A stretch of 64,000 nucleotides of DNA from contig JAHRBC010000003.1 in assembly GCA_022702545.1 (NCBI GenBank), positions 3,348,001 through 3,412,000 of the forward strand, in the 5' to 3' direction. Below the pieces are notes generated by a model, which was given only the letters and a program-made list of their open reading frames with translations, was not told the origin of the DNA and did not search any database. The stretch's first letter is position 1; each line of letters opens with the position of its first letter. The position numbers and the translations under genes were made by a program. Source of the DNA: Phycomyces nitens. Taxonomy: Eukaryota; Mucoromycota; Mucoromycetes; Mucorales; Phycomycetaceae. This document shows, piece by piece, positions 47,062-59,340 of the stretch.

Positions 47062-48752
47062 TCAAACATCGTCCATCTCAGAATCATTAAGAGAATCTGC
47101 TCCAACCTCCTCATAATCCTTCTCGAGGGCTGCTAGATCCTCACGAGCTTCGGAGAATTCACCTTCTTCCATACCTTCGCCCACATACCAATGAACAAAT
47201 GCACGCTTGGCATACATGAGGTCAAACTTGTGGTTCAGGCGAGACCAGGCCTCAACAATGGCAGTCGTATTGGACAGCATGCACACAGCACGCTGAACTT
47301 GGGCAAGGTCGCCTCCAGGCACAGTGGTCGGCTTCTGGTTGTTGATACCAATCTTGAAACCTGTAGGACACCAATCGACGAAACGAATCGTTTGTCTAGT
47401 TCGAACACTACCAACTGCCGCGTTGGCATCCTTGGGGACTACATCGCCGCGATACAAGAGACAACAGGCCATATATTTGCCATTACGAGGGTCACACTTG
47501 ACCATCTGGTTCTGGGGCTCGAATCCCGCGTTTGTGATTTCAGGTACGGACATTTGCTCATGGAAGGCTTTGGCAGCAGAGATTATGGGAGCATAGGTCA
47601 CGAGAGGAAAGTGAATGCGCGGGTAGGGTACCAGATTAGTCTGGAACTCGCTCAGGTCCACATTGAGCGAGCCATGGAAGCGCAATGAAGCCGTAATAGA
47701 AGACACGACCTGGGCCACGAGCCGGTTTAGATTAGAGTAGGTAGGACGCTCGATGTCAAGACTGCGTTTACAAATGTCGTAAATTGCCTCGTTATCGACC
47801 ATAAAGGTAACATCGGCATGGTCTAGAGTGGTATGGGTAGTGAGGATGGAGTTGTAGGGCTCTACAACGGCTGTTGAGAGTTGAGGGGCTGGATAGACAC
47901 AGAACTCGAGCTTGCATTTTTTGCCATAATCCATCGAGAGACGCTCCATCAACAGGGAGCCAAAGCCAGAGCCAGTTCCACCACCAAACGAACGGAAGAT
48001 CAGGAAGCCCTGAAGACCATTACAGTTGTCGGACAACTTTCGGATACGGTCCAGGACATTGTCTACCATCTCCTTGCCAACGGTGTAGTGACCACGAGCA
48101 TAATTGTTTGCGGCATCTTCCTTGCCCGAGATCAATTGCTCTATTGGAGCCCAAGATTAATAAAAGAGGTCGATCTGTTCAAGACTTTTGGTATCTACCT
48201 GGGTGAAATAGCTGACGATAGGAGCTTGTTCGGACTTCATCTATGACTGAAGGTTCCAGATCCACCATGACTGTTCGAGGCACATACTTTCCACCACTGG
48301 TCTCGGAGAAGAATGTCTCGAATCTAAAAGACGCCTGTTTAATAACTTTCAAATGACACACACAAATATGTATACAGAAAAGAGGGGGGCGGGGATATAT
48401 ATATATGTATTGCTTTTAGGGGTACTCTATATCTTACGAGTGGTTCTTGATAGCTTCTTGCTGATTAAGTCTGCCGTCTGGGCTGATATTGTGTTCAAGA
48501 CAGTACTATTGAGTTTATATATAGAGTTAATTTTTGATTTTTTTTAAGCTGGTATTATTTGTTATTGCAATGTGAATCTCATTTCAGCATCTCATCGCAT
48601 CTTGATTATTGACTTACCAATTCCCAGCAGGCATTACCAATCTGTACACCTGCTTGACCTAATACACACAACAGATCAATGGTGCTGTTAATAAACCAAT
48701 ATATGGACAGACTGTTGTACTTACCGACGTGGAGTGAGATAATTTCTCTCAT
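47062..48752 (-). CDS. TUB1: Alpha-tubulin
   Basis: Five exons on the complement: 48725-48752, 48618-48658, 48438-48505, 48199-48323, 47062-48140; 446 residues. It starts [20 protein letters not shown], keeps the GTP-binding [13 protein letters not shown] loop, the catalytic Glu region [20 protein letters not shown], and [20 protein letters not shown]. It pairs with beta-tubulin in microtubules. The acidic tail ends DSEMDDV: there is no terminal Tyr or Phe, so tubulin detyrosination and retyrosination would not apply. Small early exons are typical of fungal tubulin genes. Compared with usual alpha-tubulins the start MREII (instead of MREVI/MRECI) is a minor change. No inactivating feature. 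Confidence 0.96.
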
Positions 48753-49692
48753 TTATTGATGTGTATAAATATTACTTGTTGTTGTTGTTGATATGATTAC
48801 TGCTGTTATTCTTTACTTATTTTCTAGTAAAAAATATAAATGTATCTAATTTATTCAAGGAGGGTTTTGGAGAGAAGAAGAAGAACTGCGAAAAATAAAA
48901 ATGCCCTTTTAAACAATGCTAATATATATAAAAGCTATATTAAAAATAATAATAATAATAAAAAAACAAGCCATATATATTTTTTCAAAAAAAATAATAA
49001 TAATATTTATTTTACAACTAAACATCACCTTTTTCTTTCATTCTTTTTCTCTTGAGAATACATTGGCTTGGATCTGTGAGATAAGTCGTAAAAGGGTGCA
49101 GATAGCATGGCAGACACACACCCATATTTTTCATGGAAATCAAAATTAGTAAAAATAGGATGATTGGAATGATCTGATTAATGGGATTATTCTGGTGACA
49201 AACAGGGAAACTACAAGATGTCTATTGAAAACAAAACAACAGGGAAATAAAATCAAATGTAAAATATCAAGACGAAGAAAAAAAAGGTTGCCATGGCAAA
49301 ACTTAAATGGATTAATTATCATTCTCCGACAATAGCAGCATGGTTGGTGTAACAAGCTATTTTTGATTTCTTGAGGACACTTGTTAAAATAGAATCTAAA
49401 GTGAAGCATCTCATATGTATAAAATCAGAAGCACAAGAATATTTTATGGTTTTGTCCCGTAATTGTGTACTAATACGCTTGCTTTGGATTATCCCTCGTT
49501 TGTCCCCGGGAGTTCCTAAAACGGTTGCTAGGAAACCAAAGAATAAAAGTGAGATGCTATATGTAAAGATGCTGTCGGTTGGAGTAGACAACACGTGACA
49601 GTTTGTGGTGCAATAACATTTGGACAAAAAGTCTCTGATACAGTGGTTCCACTGTCAATTGGACGATTCTTTGAAAATATACGGTTCCAGTA
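48753..49692. other. AT-rich intergenic region
   Basis: Tubulin promoter side, with AAT-rich runs near 48942-49010. The block 49330-49690 is less AT-rich and may be the eroded body of the Tc1-like element whose tail follows, but no transposase motif is readable. Confidence 0.4.
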
Positions 49693-50068
49693 AATCGACA
49701 TCGCAAAGCAAGTCACGATTACCCATTACTCAATTGTAAGATTCTGGTTGTCAATACTCCTTTAATCTTTACGCATCACAATCTACATATTAGAATCATT
49801 TGTTTTTGGAATCGTTTATTGTTTGGGAGCAGACTCTGTTAAATAAATAAAATCCTAAAACTGGTAAATCTATCAAACCATAGTCGATTAAGAATATGCT
49901 TTGAATCAGCAATTGCTGTTCATCTCTCTTTCTTGCTTTGGTTTCTGTCTGTCAAAGATAGTAAATGGAGCACTCTTATATTATGTTTTTCGCATTCTTA
50001 TTAATCCATATGGTCAGTGACTTGGTTTAAGCTGTGTTTGTTTAACGGAATCCACCGATAAGATGCTG
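49693..50068. repeat. Second copy of the Tc1-like tail repeat
   Basis: Aligns in patches with 5934-6363 in the same orientation: tttacgcatcacaat at 49770-49784, tcgattaagaatatgctttgaatca (close to the first copy), and gtgacttggttt with a trailing ttgtttaac. Both copies are diverged. It shows that the element at 5-6 kb is a repeated family rather than unique DNA. Confidence 0.55.
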
Positions 50069-50088
50069 GTATCTGATTCCAGGGCCTC

Positions 50089-51625
50089 GTGGAGCCTCTG
50101 AACCAAACCCCAACCACAGAATTACTAGTTTCACGTTCAACACAGGCTACAGCTGAATTACAGCCTATACCAACATCAATGTCAGCTAATTTGAATCAAG
50201 AGTATGATTATACTCGTCGAGAGAGTGGTAATGAAGAGCAGGAGAATTGGATTATTAGTGTCAAAAATATTCTCTTTTCCTAAAATACCGGTATCAAGCA
50301 TTCAAGATATCTTAGCCTTGTCAAATGTGCTCTTCCCGACGAATGAACAGTACATCAAAAAGGACTATCCTTGGGGAACTTCTCAAGAATTTACCAAAGC
50401 ATCACACCCAAGCGCTACTCACCAATGATGGTTGTATCCACCATTGACGAGGAGACAATTGAGGTCTGTTGGTCTGATGGTCTGTTGGTATCTTTGAGGG
50501 AAATAGGAATACTGTGAGTGTTATTTGTTAATGAAAGAGTATTATGGTTCATATACTATTATTCAAATTCCCTCGTAATTCAACGTCTTGTGTAATGATC
50601 AGTTAGCACTGTCAAAGTGTAAAGTTTACGTGCACATGGTCATTAAAAGAGTAACCAGACACTAGCTATGGAGTCTGTATTTCATTCAGCCGTGATGTGT
50701 GTATACCACACACACCACATAAAGCTGCCAAGCTCCGCCATTTGATTCTAACGGCTAGTATGGGTCACTTCAAGTCTAATGTTGTCAAAGGCAATACTGA
50801 TTTGTAAGCAGCGTTGTGCGGCAGAAAAAAAAGGACGTCAAAGTACTAATATGACATCCTTGTCCTTCCCTGCATCTATGTTCATTATAGGTTGGTGAAA
50901 CTACCGTTTAACCCCATCGCAGACAAGAGCACGTTGTAGGAAATAGATGTACAAACCAGGTATTATGATCCGTTGTTGTCGTCCATGGTGGCAGATGAAA
51001 CGAAAAAGGTCGTATTACGGTGGGCAAGCAAAAATGACGCACTGGCCACTGACGTTTGTCCAGACACCATTGTAGCCACCTTGATCCAACGTGCGCCTGG
51101 GAAATCCCTTGGTTTTGTGAAAGTCAAGGCTGGCGGGAACATCACCACCAATAATTCTCTTTGATTGGACACACTCAAGCTCGTTGTCTTGCTATGTAAC
51201 ATTGTCTTGAAGCATCGCCACCCTATTCTCACTTTCAAGCCAATGGTAAGAAGGAAAGGGTCACTAGAGTTACGGATCATAACCATTTCACAATGCTCTG
51301 TAGGATCCAAATTAGTTTTTTAAATGACACAAATGATACATAACCATCTATTTACCAGGGCAAAAATTAGCGGCATCATCATCCCTGAGGCATTATTCTG
51401 CCTTTGATCATCACACTGAAAAGCCTCTGTACGTTATTGCGTCTCACCCTCCTTTTTTTTGGGGATAGTAGTTGCCAAGCCGACCCATTACCATATATCG
51501 TTGTACCTGTCAGCACACCATTCCCCATAGTTACATATCCCACCAACGCCAACACCTCAACCTTTTCTTCAAGCTCTCATATCACACAATTATTCAACAT
51601 AATTGACTATGCCATAGTCTCGTAA
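50089..51625 (+). pseudogene. Relic of a multicopy fungal ORF family with a nuclease-like C-terminal block
   Basis: Readable fragments in successive frames: an N-terminal Pro/Thr/Gln-rich stretch (50089-50283), VSSIQDILALSNVLFPTNEQ (about 50290-50370), LLSSMVADETKKVVLRWASK (from 50973), CPDTIVATLIQRAPGKSLGF then VKVKAG, and LVVLLCNIVLKHRHPILTFK. The order and wording (D..VHLRW, RPD..I...., G..IGYGE.K) recall a highly repeated hypothetical family in Mucorales genomes. D....E.K spacing is reminiscent of PD-(D/E)XK nucleases, but here the Glu position is Val. Many stops and shifts: not functional. Family recall is from memory and unverified. Confidence 0.4.
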
Positions 51626-52231
51626 CTCCAAGATCCAATATAAGCAATAATTTATTTTAAAGTATGACAACTATTTTCAACAAATCGTCCAATTGGCAGT
51701 GAGACGACTGTATTGAAAGGAGTGTGTGATATGTCGTGACCGGAAACTGCCTTTAATTAACCGGAAGACATCACAAGAGTGGAAGAATAAAGATGAAAGT
51801 TTTATTTCTATAAAACAAGTTGTATTATTATCCCAAGGGATTTTGCTAGAATCCAGGCACTGCCCAACAAGATCCAGTATTCAAAGGAGAGATTTGATTG
51901 GCTAGATTAGGATTCAGATTCTAGGAATGGCATGCTCACGACAGTGCAAACAATGTATTCTTGGAAGCAGCCATTGATGCTGTTTGCAATGTGAGGGTGC
52001 AACTGGAAGGATGGCTATTGGTTAATCAAGGTGGGTAGACACTTGGGGCCAAGAAAAGAAAAAGGATCCAATCAAACCCACACGTGTGTATTACCTACTT
52101 GATTCATTGGTATACTCATATCGATTTCCAGAGGATATATCTCGCAAATAGATAAAAATAAGAAATACCAAGTCGAATAATAAACCAGGTCCAGGTCTTG
52201 TTTCCATAACCTCTCTTACTCTTCAATCATC
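51626..52231. promoter_or_regulatory. Upstream region of the bHLH gene with a CACGTG E-box
   Basis: A 600-base non-coding stretch. A perfect palindromic E-box CACGTG at 52081-52086 within cacacgtgtg lies about 150 bases before ATG 52232. The last 60 bases are CT-rich (ctctcttactcttcaatcatc), a usual fungal transcription-start context. Confidence 0.55.
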
Positions 52232-52951
52232 ATGAGCCAATCGCCTATACAAAAGACCACCCGAAAGCGTAAACGAGCCAGTCAGACTAGCGATGGTCTT
52301 CCTGTCGTCACTCTTCCGCCTCCAATCTTGCCTTATCCACCACCCTCGCACTCACTGCCAGCACCTCCTTCACCAGCAGGAGGAATAAACATAGCCCAAC
52401 TCCATCCTCACACACAGAGCATGCCAGTGGCTGTCTACTGCCTGCCATACTCTCCTCACCAAGACCCTACAATATTCCCTTTCATTCCTTCTCCTCCGCT
52501 CGATGGCTGTCCTGGAAACCCCCAAGACAATTCAGGGTCATCAGGGGCTGAACAAAGAGAACAGGCACGCAAAGTATCCCATAGTGCTATCGAACGGCGG
52601 CGTAGAGAGCGTATAAACGACAAGATGAGCCACCTTAAACAGTTGATTCCTGCCTGTGCCGATCAAGACGGACTACATAAAATGAGTATCCTGCAAAGTG
52701 CGATAGACTATATACACCATCTCGAGACTCTGGTTGTCCAGATGGGTGGCAAAGAGAAGTTGAGCGAATGCTCTCTGCCCAAACACAAGACCCCTCAATC
52801 CATGGTCCCAAAAGAAGTGGTTCCTTTTATTCATCAGTTCAACTCCAACCCACCAAAGACTAGCCTCAAACCTATTGATCTCCTTTGCAAATCATCCCCA
52901 CGTATTGACGAGCAGCCTATACCCATGCGACTAGAGCATCTTCTCAGCTAA
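52232..52951 (+). CDS. bHLH transcription factor
   Basis: A single-exon gene of 239 residues. The basic helix-loop-helix lies at about 113-168: RKVSHSAIERRRRERINDKM, LKQLIPAC, then HKMSILQSAIDYIHHLETL. His117, Glu121 and Arg125 form the H-E-R code of class B factors that bind CACGTG (Pho4, Cbf1, INO-type and USF). The N-terminal 110 residues are Pro-rich with a KRKR cluster at 11-15 that could be a nuclear signal. The C-terminal 60 residues are Pro/Ser/Lys-rich with no leucine zipper beyond the helix 2 extension. The protein is nuclear; target genes are unknown. A CACGTG site in its own promoter suggests feedback. Confidence 0.93.
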   Translation: MSQSPIQKTTRKRKRASQTSDGLPVVTLPPPILPYPPPSHSLPAPPSPAGGINIAQLHPHTQSMPVAVYCLPYSPHQDPTIFPFIPSPPLDGCPGNPQDNSGSSGAEQREQARKVSHSAIERRRRERINDKMSHLKQLIPACADQDGLHKMSILQSAIDYIHHLETLVVQMGGKEKLSECSLPKHKTPQSMVPKEVVPFIHQFNSNPPKTSLKPIDLLCKSSPRIDEQPIPMRLEHLLS

Positions 52952-53270
52952 ATTATCCAGCCTATATACACCTTTGGCTCTTTCTTTTTTCTTTTTTCTT
53001 TTTTTAGTTTCATGGTCTTTATTTTGTTTATCAAGGCTATTTATATATTTCCCTCTTACATTCACTCCCATTGCCAATGTGCTGTAAATAAATCAATAAA
53101 CCAATTAAATCCAAATGTTTCAGAATGTGATTGAAACATCCTTTACAATCTATATAATTTTAATTTTTTAATTTTCCTAAACCAACTTACTCAAAAACCA
53201 AGTCACATCTCTCTCTATCTCTCTTTTCTCTTTTGGTTTCTTCTTCTTCCTTCAATTAATACATTGCAGA
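52952..53270. other. Short T-rich intergenic region
   Basis: 3' flank of the bHLH gene and CT-rich leader of the carrier gene. No other feature. Confidence 0.5.
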
Positions 53271-54402
53271 ATGTCAAAGTCATTTACTAGCTCAACTCAC
53301 ATGGTAATTAAAAGAGACATCATAGTCTGTTATTCCCGGGTATCACTTGCCTAATCCCTAGTTAAATATGAACAAGTAATAAAAAAACAAGATATCGTTT
53401 TAGGACCAGGCATTGTCCGGGTTTGGAGCTGGCATGGTGTCCACTCTTCTTCTTCACCCTCTAGACCTTATCAAAATAAGATTTCAAGGTAAATAAATAG
53501 AAACACAATTCATGCAGGTCTAAATCAAAAGCACCATAGTTGATACAGCAAAACGATCCGAGAAAAGGCCTTTGATAGGCGGAACTATAAAGGCATTTAA
53601 GAATATTCTTGCCAACGAAGGGTTTACTCGAGGTCTTTACCGTGGAGTTGGTCCAAACATGGCTGGAGCTACTGCGAGCTGGGGGCTTTACTTTTGGTGG
53701 TAAAGCAGGATAGTGCTTTAATGGACAATCCTGATGTGTATCTTATATTCCAGGTACAGTCAGATCAAGCAGTCATTTAGAAACTCAGACGAGCAAATGC
53801 TGGCAGCTTGGCAACATTTGGCATCTTCCGCTGCAGCCGGTGCAGCCACTGCAGTCATGACAAATCCATTGTGGGTTGTCAAGACGAGGATGTGTACAAC
53901 GACGCACAATGCACCTGATGCCTATCGTGGATTGATCGATGGTTTGAGAAGACTGGCGGCTGAGGAAGGACTGAGGGGATTATACAGAGGGCTTGTTCCA
54001 GGCTTGTTTGGTGTCTCACACGGAGCAATTCAGTTTATGGCTTATGAGGAGATGAAGAAGAGCAGGAACAAATGGAGACATGGCCAGGGCTTAACCCCGA
54101 GCACTGAGACCAATGCCAGACTGACCACTACAGAGTACCTTGTGATGGCTGCTTCATCAAAAGTCACGGCCACAATCACAACCTACCCGTATCAAGTGCT
54201 CCGTAGTCGTCTCCAGAACAGGGAGATGAAAGATGCTTACAAAGGATTAGTTGACTGTGTGGTTACAATCTATAGAGCAGAAGGCTACAGTGGATTTTAC
54301 AAAGGCCTGGCGCCTAATTTAATTCGAGTCCTTCCGGGAACATGTATTACTTTTCTTGTATATGAAAACATGTCTCAATGGTTTAAAAACCACGCGAGAT
54401 AA
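53271..54402 (+). CDS. FLX1: Mitochondrial carrier, FAD/folate type (FLX1/SLC25A32)
   Basis: Four exons: 53271-53303, 53404-53488, 53540-53699, 53754-54402; 308 residues. Three mitochondrial-carrier repeats carry signatures PLDLIKIRFQ, NPLWVVKTRM and YPYQVLRSRLQ, each followed by a GLYRG or GFYKG partner motif. PLWVVKTR in repeat 2 and the Trp-rich SWGLYFWWYSQIK in repeat 1 match the FLX1/SLC25A32 subgroup, which moves FAD or folate across the inner mitochondrial membrane; pyrimidine carriers are the closest alternative. Six transmembrane helices are expected and the length is normal (about 300-315). The gene is convergent with the rhodanese-like gene, 81 bases apart. Confidence 0.88.
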
Positions 54403-54483
54403 AGATGTATAAAAAGTCATCTATTCCATTACTCTTATCAATCAATCAATCTCCAAGTCATCTAGTCAGCCATCTAGTCAGAC

Positions 54484-55040
54484 TTATGTGGCCCACTGCC
54501 ACACAGCAGGATCATAGGATTCCAATAAACTCTGATCTTGCTTAAACTTGGCATGCCAGCCCTCAAATCCACCACGAAGTACCTTGACCTTATAGGACTA
54601 TTAACCCTAATCATCGTTTTGCCTAAAGTACACAATTTACCTGTTGACTAGAGTCAGGTCTCAAGAGGTTTTTGGTCTCGTTGTAGATTCTTGCTGATTT
54701 GGGACCTAGGTTGTGTTATTGAGTACGAAGGTTACCTTGTCAGCAGAGATCTACCTCTCACTTGAGACAATGCACAATGGAAGATGACCAATGGGACATC
54801 TTTGTAATCATCAACCAGAACATTCGTCTTGTCCATCAGTTCATGAGCCGGCACATTAACTGCACCTGGAATATGACCACCCTTTTATAGATATAAGATA
54901 AGGGTCTTTTGATCTATTTAAGTCGTGTTTACTTGGTAGTCTAGGTCCCTGACATCAATAATGACATAGTCTTTCAGAGGTACTAGAGAGGGATCCTTGA
55001 CGATGGACTTGAGATCTTCAGGCTCAATGTAATTGATCAT
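54484..55040 (-). CDS. Rhodanese-fold Cdc25-like phosphatase / arsenate reductase (Ych1/Acr2-like)
   Basis: Four exons, complement(54933..55040), (54755..54881), (54641..54705), (54484..54597); 137 residues. A single rhodanese domain: VIIDVRDLDYQGGHIPGAVN, then the active-site loop FHCALSQVRGPKSARIYNE, then VKVLRGGFEGWHAKF. C72 and R78 make the C-x5-R loop of Cdc25-type phosphatases; HCxxSQxRGP is the wording of yeast Ych1 and Acr2 rather than of sulfurtransferases, whose loop is shorter. Likely role: small cytosolic tyrosine-phosphatase-like enzyme or arsenate reductase. The specific substrate cannot be told from sequence. Length is typical. Confidence 0.88.
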
Positions 55041-56671
55041 TATGTAAAAAGAGAGAGAGAGATACAAATTAAGAGTCCGCTAAGAAACAAAACACAACCA
55101 GGCACCAGAGTGATCTGATGGTGGATTATCCTTGTTACTTGATTGGTTGTATTATTGAGACTTTTTAGGAAAGAAAAAATATAAAGCTTGTCGAACATCA
55201 CACAGATTTATTTTATCGCTTTTTATTATTATTATTATTCTTTGAGATTACAGATAATCATACATGATAGGATTTTGTATCTAAAAGCACAAAATAGTAT
55301 ATTCTTTTCTCCTTTAGCTTTTTGTGCTAGATCAAGGAATGACATCACTCAGGGCACAAACGAAAAAGAAAAAATCCGGCAAATTGATTGGGTGTTATGT
55401 ATCTTAAATTTAACATACGATGTGCCTACCATTTCCTACATTCTGTTATCCACATTGATGCCTTGGATTTTGTATGTATTCTGAATTTGCTTGAGTATTT
55501 CACTACCGATATCGGAAATTAAATTAAATTATATAGCCGCCTGATATTGAAATACGTGCTAATATATAGTTTTGTATACAGTAGAAAATAGAACCCCAAG
55601 GATAACAGCAAGAAATTCAATATGGGATCAATTGATACAGACTTTCGATTTCCTCAAGAGTTCACTACGGACCTGCATTTATTTATACGTGTATATTAAA
55701 TTATTACGCTTATACAGCTGCCTTGCATTAATAAAAAAAAAAAGAAAAGTAAATAAGAGTCCAAATTATAGTAAAACTTATACATCACTCGCATGTAATG
55801 ACACTCATGAAAGTATAGTTTTATAGAATGAGTCATTAAACAGGTACATAATATATATATATGTCTTAGTATTTAAAGCCTATTTTCGGATTAAGTCCAT
55901 CTTACGTCAATTTAAAGCAAATCCAATCTATTATTCACTAGTAATATTTTTTGTTTTGTTTGGAACACTGCATTTCTATAGATTTTACCAAGAATTGAGT
56001 ACCATATTATAATTTATTTATTTAAAAAAAAGTTGAAAACACAGGTTGGATGTCAAATGAAAAAGGAGTGTAATGATTAAAAAGGCTTTATCAAGGATTC
56101 TAGTCATTAAATACAAAACAAGGGGTACAACAGGGGCTGTGGGGTTTAGCAATGAAAAAGAAAGAGCGGAAAGGTAAAGTGATGTGAGGGGGGTTAAAGA
56201 GCTCTGATCAGTTCAGAGAATGGATCAAGGTATATTTTGGTGCCTGTACAAAATTGTGTATTATTTGTAAATAAAAACGCAATAAAAACAATACGTGCTC
56301 CGATAACGTAGATTGAATTCAATTAAGTAGCCTATTTAATTTTAACTGCACGACAACTCTCTCTCTGGTCACATACATTTTCATAGTCCGCATATCTATA
56401 GAAAATAAACCTGTAATTAATACACCCCTCTCCTTTTTCCCCTTTTCCACCCCGTCTGGTCTTGGCCGTTCTAAAAATGGTCACACTAGTATCTCAAGGC
56501 GGCATGGCCCAAAAACCTTTGTACATAAAAAAATTATAAATAAAAAATAGACAAACCAAATCGATTTAACTTGACTTCATCTAATCCCTCCTCTTCCACT
56601 TTCCACTACTTTTTTTTTAATAACAACAATAATACTAATAATAATTATATCCCAATATACCTCTTTAAAAA
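55041..56671. other. AT-rich intergenic region
   Basis: No gene supported; frames over 55188-55826 are Ile/Tyr/Leu-biased noise. Homopolymer A runs are frequent. The last 100 bases form a C/T-rich then AAT-rich leader before ATG 56672. Confidence 0.45.
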
Positions 56672-58560
56672 ATGATGCTCTTAAACTATCCCTTTGAGCT
56701 AGTGGCTCCCATGGCTGCGATTGGGTCCATCCTTTTGTTGCCATTAGGTCCACTCCTCATCCCTCGTCTATACCTCATCTTCCTTCTCTTCTACTTTACC
56801 TGTTTTCTATACACCCAAATCAACCATGTATTCAAATTCTACCTCACCGCAAAAAACATGAAGCGCACTATCCGCCAATGGAACACCAGAAATTCCCCAA
56901 CCAGTGGTAACTCCTCTCCAAGCCGAGACCGCACCATGTCAGATGAGGGCCGTTTGGAGGAAATGGAATCTAGTCTCAAGACATTCGAGCGTTCAAGCCT
57001 TATCCAAGCCTTTATTGTCCCCAACTATGCCGAACCCGAAGCCCTGTTGAGAGACACGATCAAGAGACTTGCAAACCACAGGTAAATAATAAACTATAAT
57101 ACAATCCCATAATTTGGATAATTAGATCAAGTATTTTAGTTTTATTTCTATTTATTTATTTATTTGGTTATTTGTGTTCACCTTAATCTATCTTTAGTAA
57201 TGCTCAGACAAACTATGTCATCATCTTGGCAATGGAAGCATCCGAACAAGGTCAATCAGTCAAGGCAGAAAGCTTGGCAACTTATTTCAAAGACAGTTTC
57301 CTTCACTTCATTGTGACCGTGCATCCTACTGATATTCCCGGGGAGTCACGTGGAAAAGGCTCCAATGTGGCTCATGCTGCTCGTGTTGGATGTGCTGAGA
57401 TGGTTCAGCGTGGTGTAGACCGTCGTCAAGTCATACTTACCGTATCTGATTCTGACTCTTCCATTCCCGAATTATATGTTCGAGAGGTAAGTTGATAGAC
57501 CTGGGCAATCTGTTGCCATGGCAAACATGCAAAAAAAGCTTATTTCTAAACTTCCTTTCAGGTCGAACGTTCGTTCACCCAAGCCGATGATCCCTATTTC
57601 CTCTTGTTCGCACCCCCAATCTTCTTCTCGCGTAATGCGTTCGATGTCCCTGCTGCTGTCAGAATGACCGACATTACTTGGTCTGCAATGGTCATGTCCA
57701 ACCTGAGCAGTGGTCGTGGTATTGCCTTTCCCTGCTCAACCTACAGTCTTTCGATGATCCTGGCCGAGCGTGTTGGGTTCTGGGATACCGATGCGGATTC
57801 TGTAGGAGAGGATATGCACATGATGCTCAAGTGTTTCTTCAAGACAGATGGCCTGGCTCGTTGTTGCCCTATCTTTGTGCCGATCAACCTCACCAATGTT
57901 CAGACCCCTGGATTCTGGTCCAACATGAATGCTCGTTATGTCCAAGCCAAACGTCACTATAATGGTGTGGCTGATGTAGCCTACACACTGAGAAATGCGT
58001 TTGGGGTTCGGAGTGTGGCGGTTGATGGAAACGGTGTAGTATTGCACGGTCCGAGTTTGGCCAAGAAGACATCGATGTATGCCTCTCCTACCTATTGGAT
58101 TGACAAGCTGGTTGTCTGCGTCAAGGTTCTTGAAGCCCACATGATTCCAGTATCTTCGGGCTGGCTAATGTTCGCAGCCGTTCCTCTCATGCAGTTCATT
58201 CTCTTCCCACCCCATCCAACTGTGGCTTTTGTGGATCCTGCAGACAATCCTATCCTCACATCTGACTTTTACTGCACCTTGTGGAACATTGTCAAGATCA
58301 TCACAGTATTGCTGCCGATGCCCTTGTTCGGTACTCTGGCAATTTATGAACAACTTCATCGGGTAGTTGATCGTGAATTGTACCGAAAAGCCAAGAGTGA
58401 ATCTCGTTCGTGGCGCAATGTGTTTGATTACGCCACTCTCCCAATTGCCGCATGGATGTTTATGACCATTCCATCGACAATTGCCTGCATCAAGAGACTC
58501 TACAAAACAAACGACCAATATATTGTGGCAGAGAAGTTCTTTGACGAAGAAAAGGTCTAG
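56672..58560 (+). CDS. Membrane glycosyltransferase, family-2-like
   Basis: Three exons: 56672-57081, 57198-57486, 57562-58560; 565 residues. Two N-terminal membrane helices (PLGPLLIPRLYLIFLLFYF region) are followed by a Ser-rich linker and a GT-A-like catalytic domain: IVPNYAEPEALLRDTIKRLA, HPTDIPGESRGKGSNVAHA, VILTVSDSDSSIPELYV (DSDS as DxD candidate), GFWDTDADSVGEDMHM (acidic ED), then three or four C-terminal helices (WLMFAAVPLMQFILF, TVLLPMPLFGTLAIY, PIAAWMFMTIPSTIACI). This matches the Glyco_trans_2-like membrane proteins common in fungi. Substrate unknown; chitin-synthase hallmarks such as QxxRW are not seen. It probably acts in Golgi or plasma membrane on cell-surface glycans. Confidence 0.85.
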
Positions 58561-59301
58561 ACAAAGAAGAGAAGATTAATTAATATTCCACAATATCCTT
58601 CTTTCTTTTTATTTTATTTTTATTTTACTCTTACATCTTTGTATACTCTCTAATATTCCCCCTTTTTGCTCTTTCTTGCTTTAATTCATAATAATTTGCT
58701 CATTCTACCAAACCTTTATATTTTCTAATGTAAAACCTCATTTCGCCTATTATTCCCAGCCTTTTTCTATTTCCAAAACCCAATTGATTATTATCATCAT
58801 CATTTTCATTTATATAATCTTGACAATAATAATACTTAATACTTAATACTTAATAATATAATATAATATTTCACAAATGTATCAATTGGTCTATTGAGTA
58901 TAAAATATTTTTTTTTCTTTCTTTTGATAGTCATAACAGGCGAGTTCTTAGTTTAAATATAAAAACCTCAATTACGGATCATAATATTTTATCCTGTCCG
59001 TAAAGTTAAAGTTCATGTACAAATAACGACTTTCTCTTTGTCACTTTGATTTACACATGGCTCGTCCTACCTCAATTATACATTGTACACCACAATAAAG
59101 ATTATTTTTATAGGCAAAAATACTTTTATATATTTATTCAATTCCACACACTGGCTGTCAATTATTTTACAACAATCCAGCAAGCATTTTAATCTTATTT
59201 TGATAGCACCATGAGCAATATATAAATAACTAAATAACTAAATCTATTAGTGCCATTATACCAAGCAACCTCTATTAATCAATACCATACGTACGCCAAG
59301 A

Positions 59302-59340
59302 CAAGCTTAGTACACAAGCTTAGCACTCAAGCTTGGCACT
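59302..59340. repeat. Three tandem 13-bp units (CAAGCTTRGYACW)
   Basis: Copies at 59302-59314, 59315-59327 and 59328-59340 differ at three positions and each carries a HindIII-type AAGCTT palindrome. No associated gene. Confidence 0.85.
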
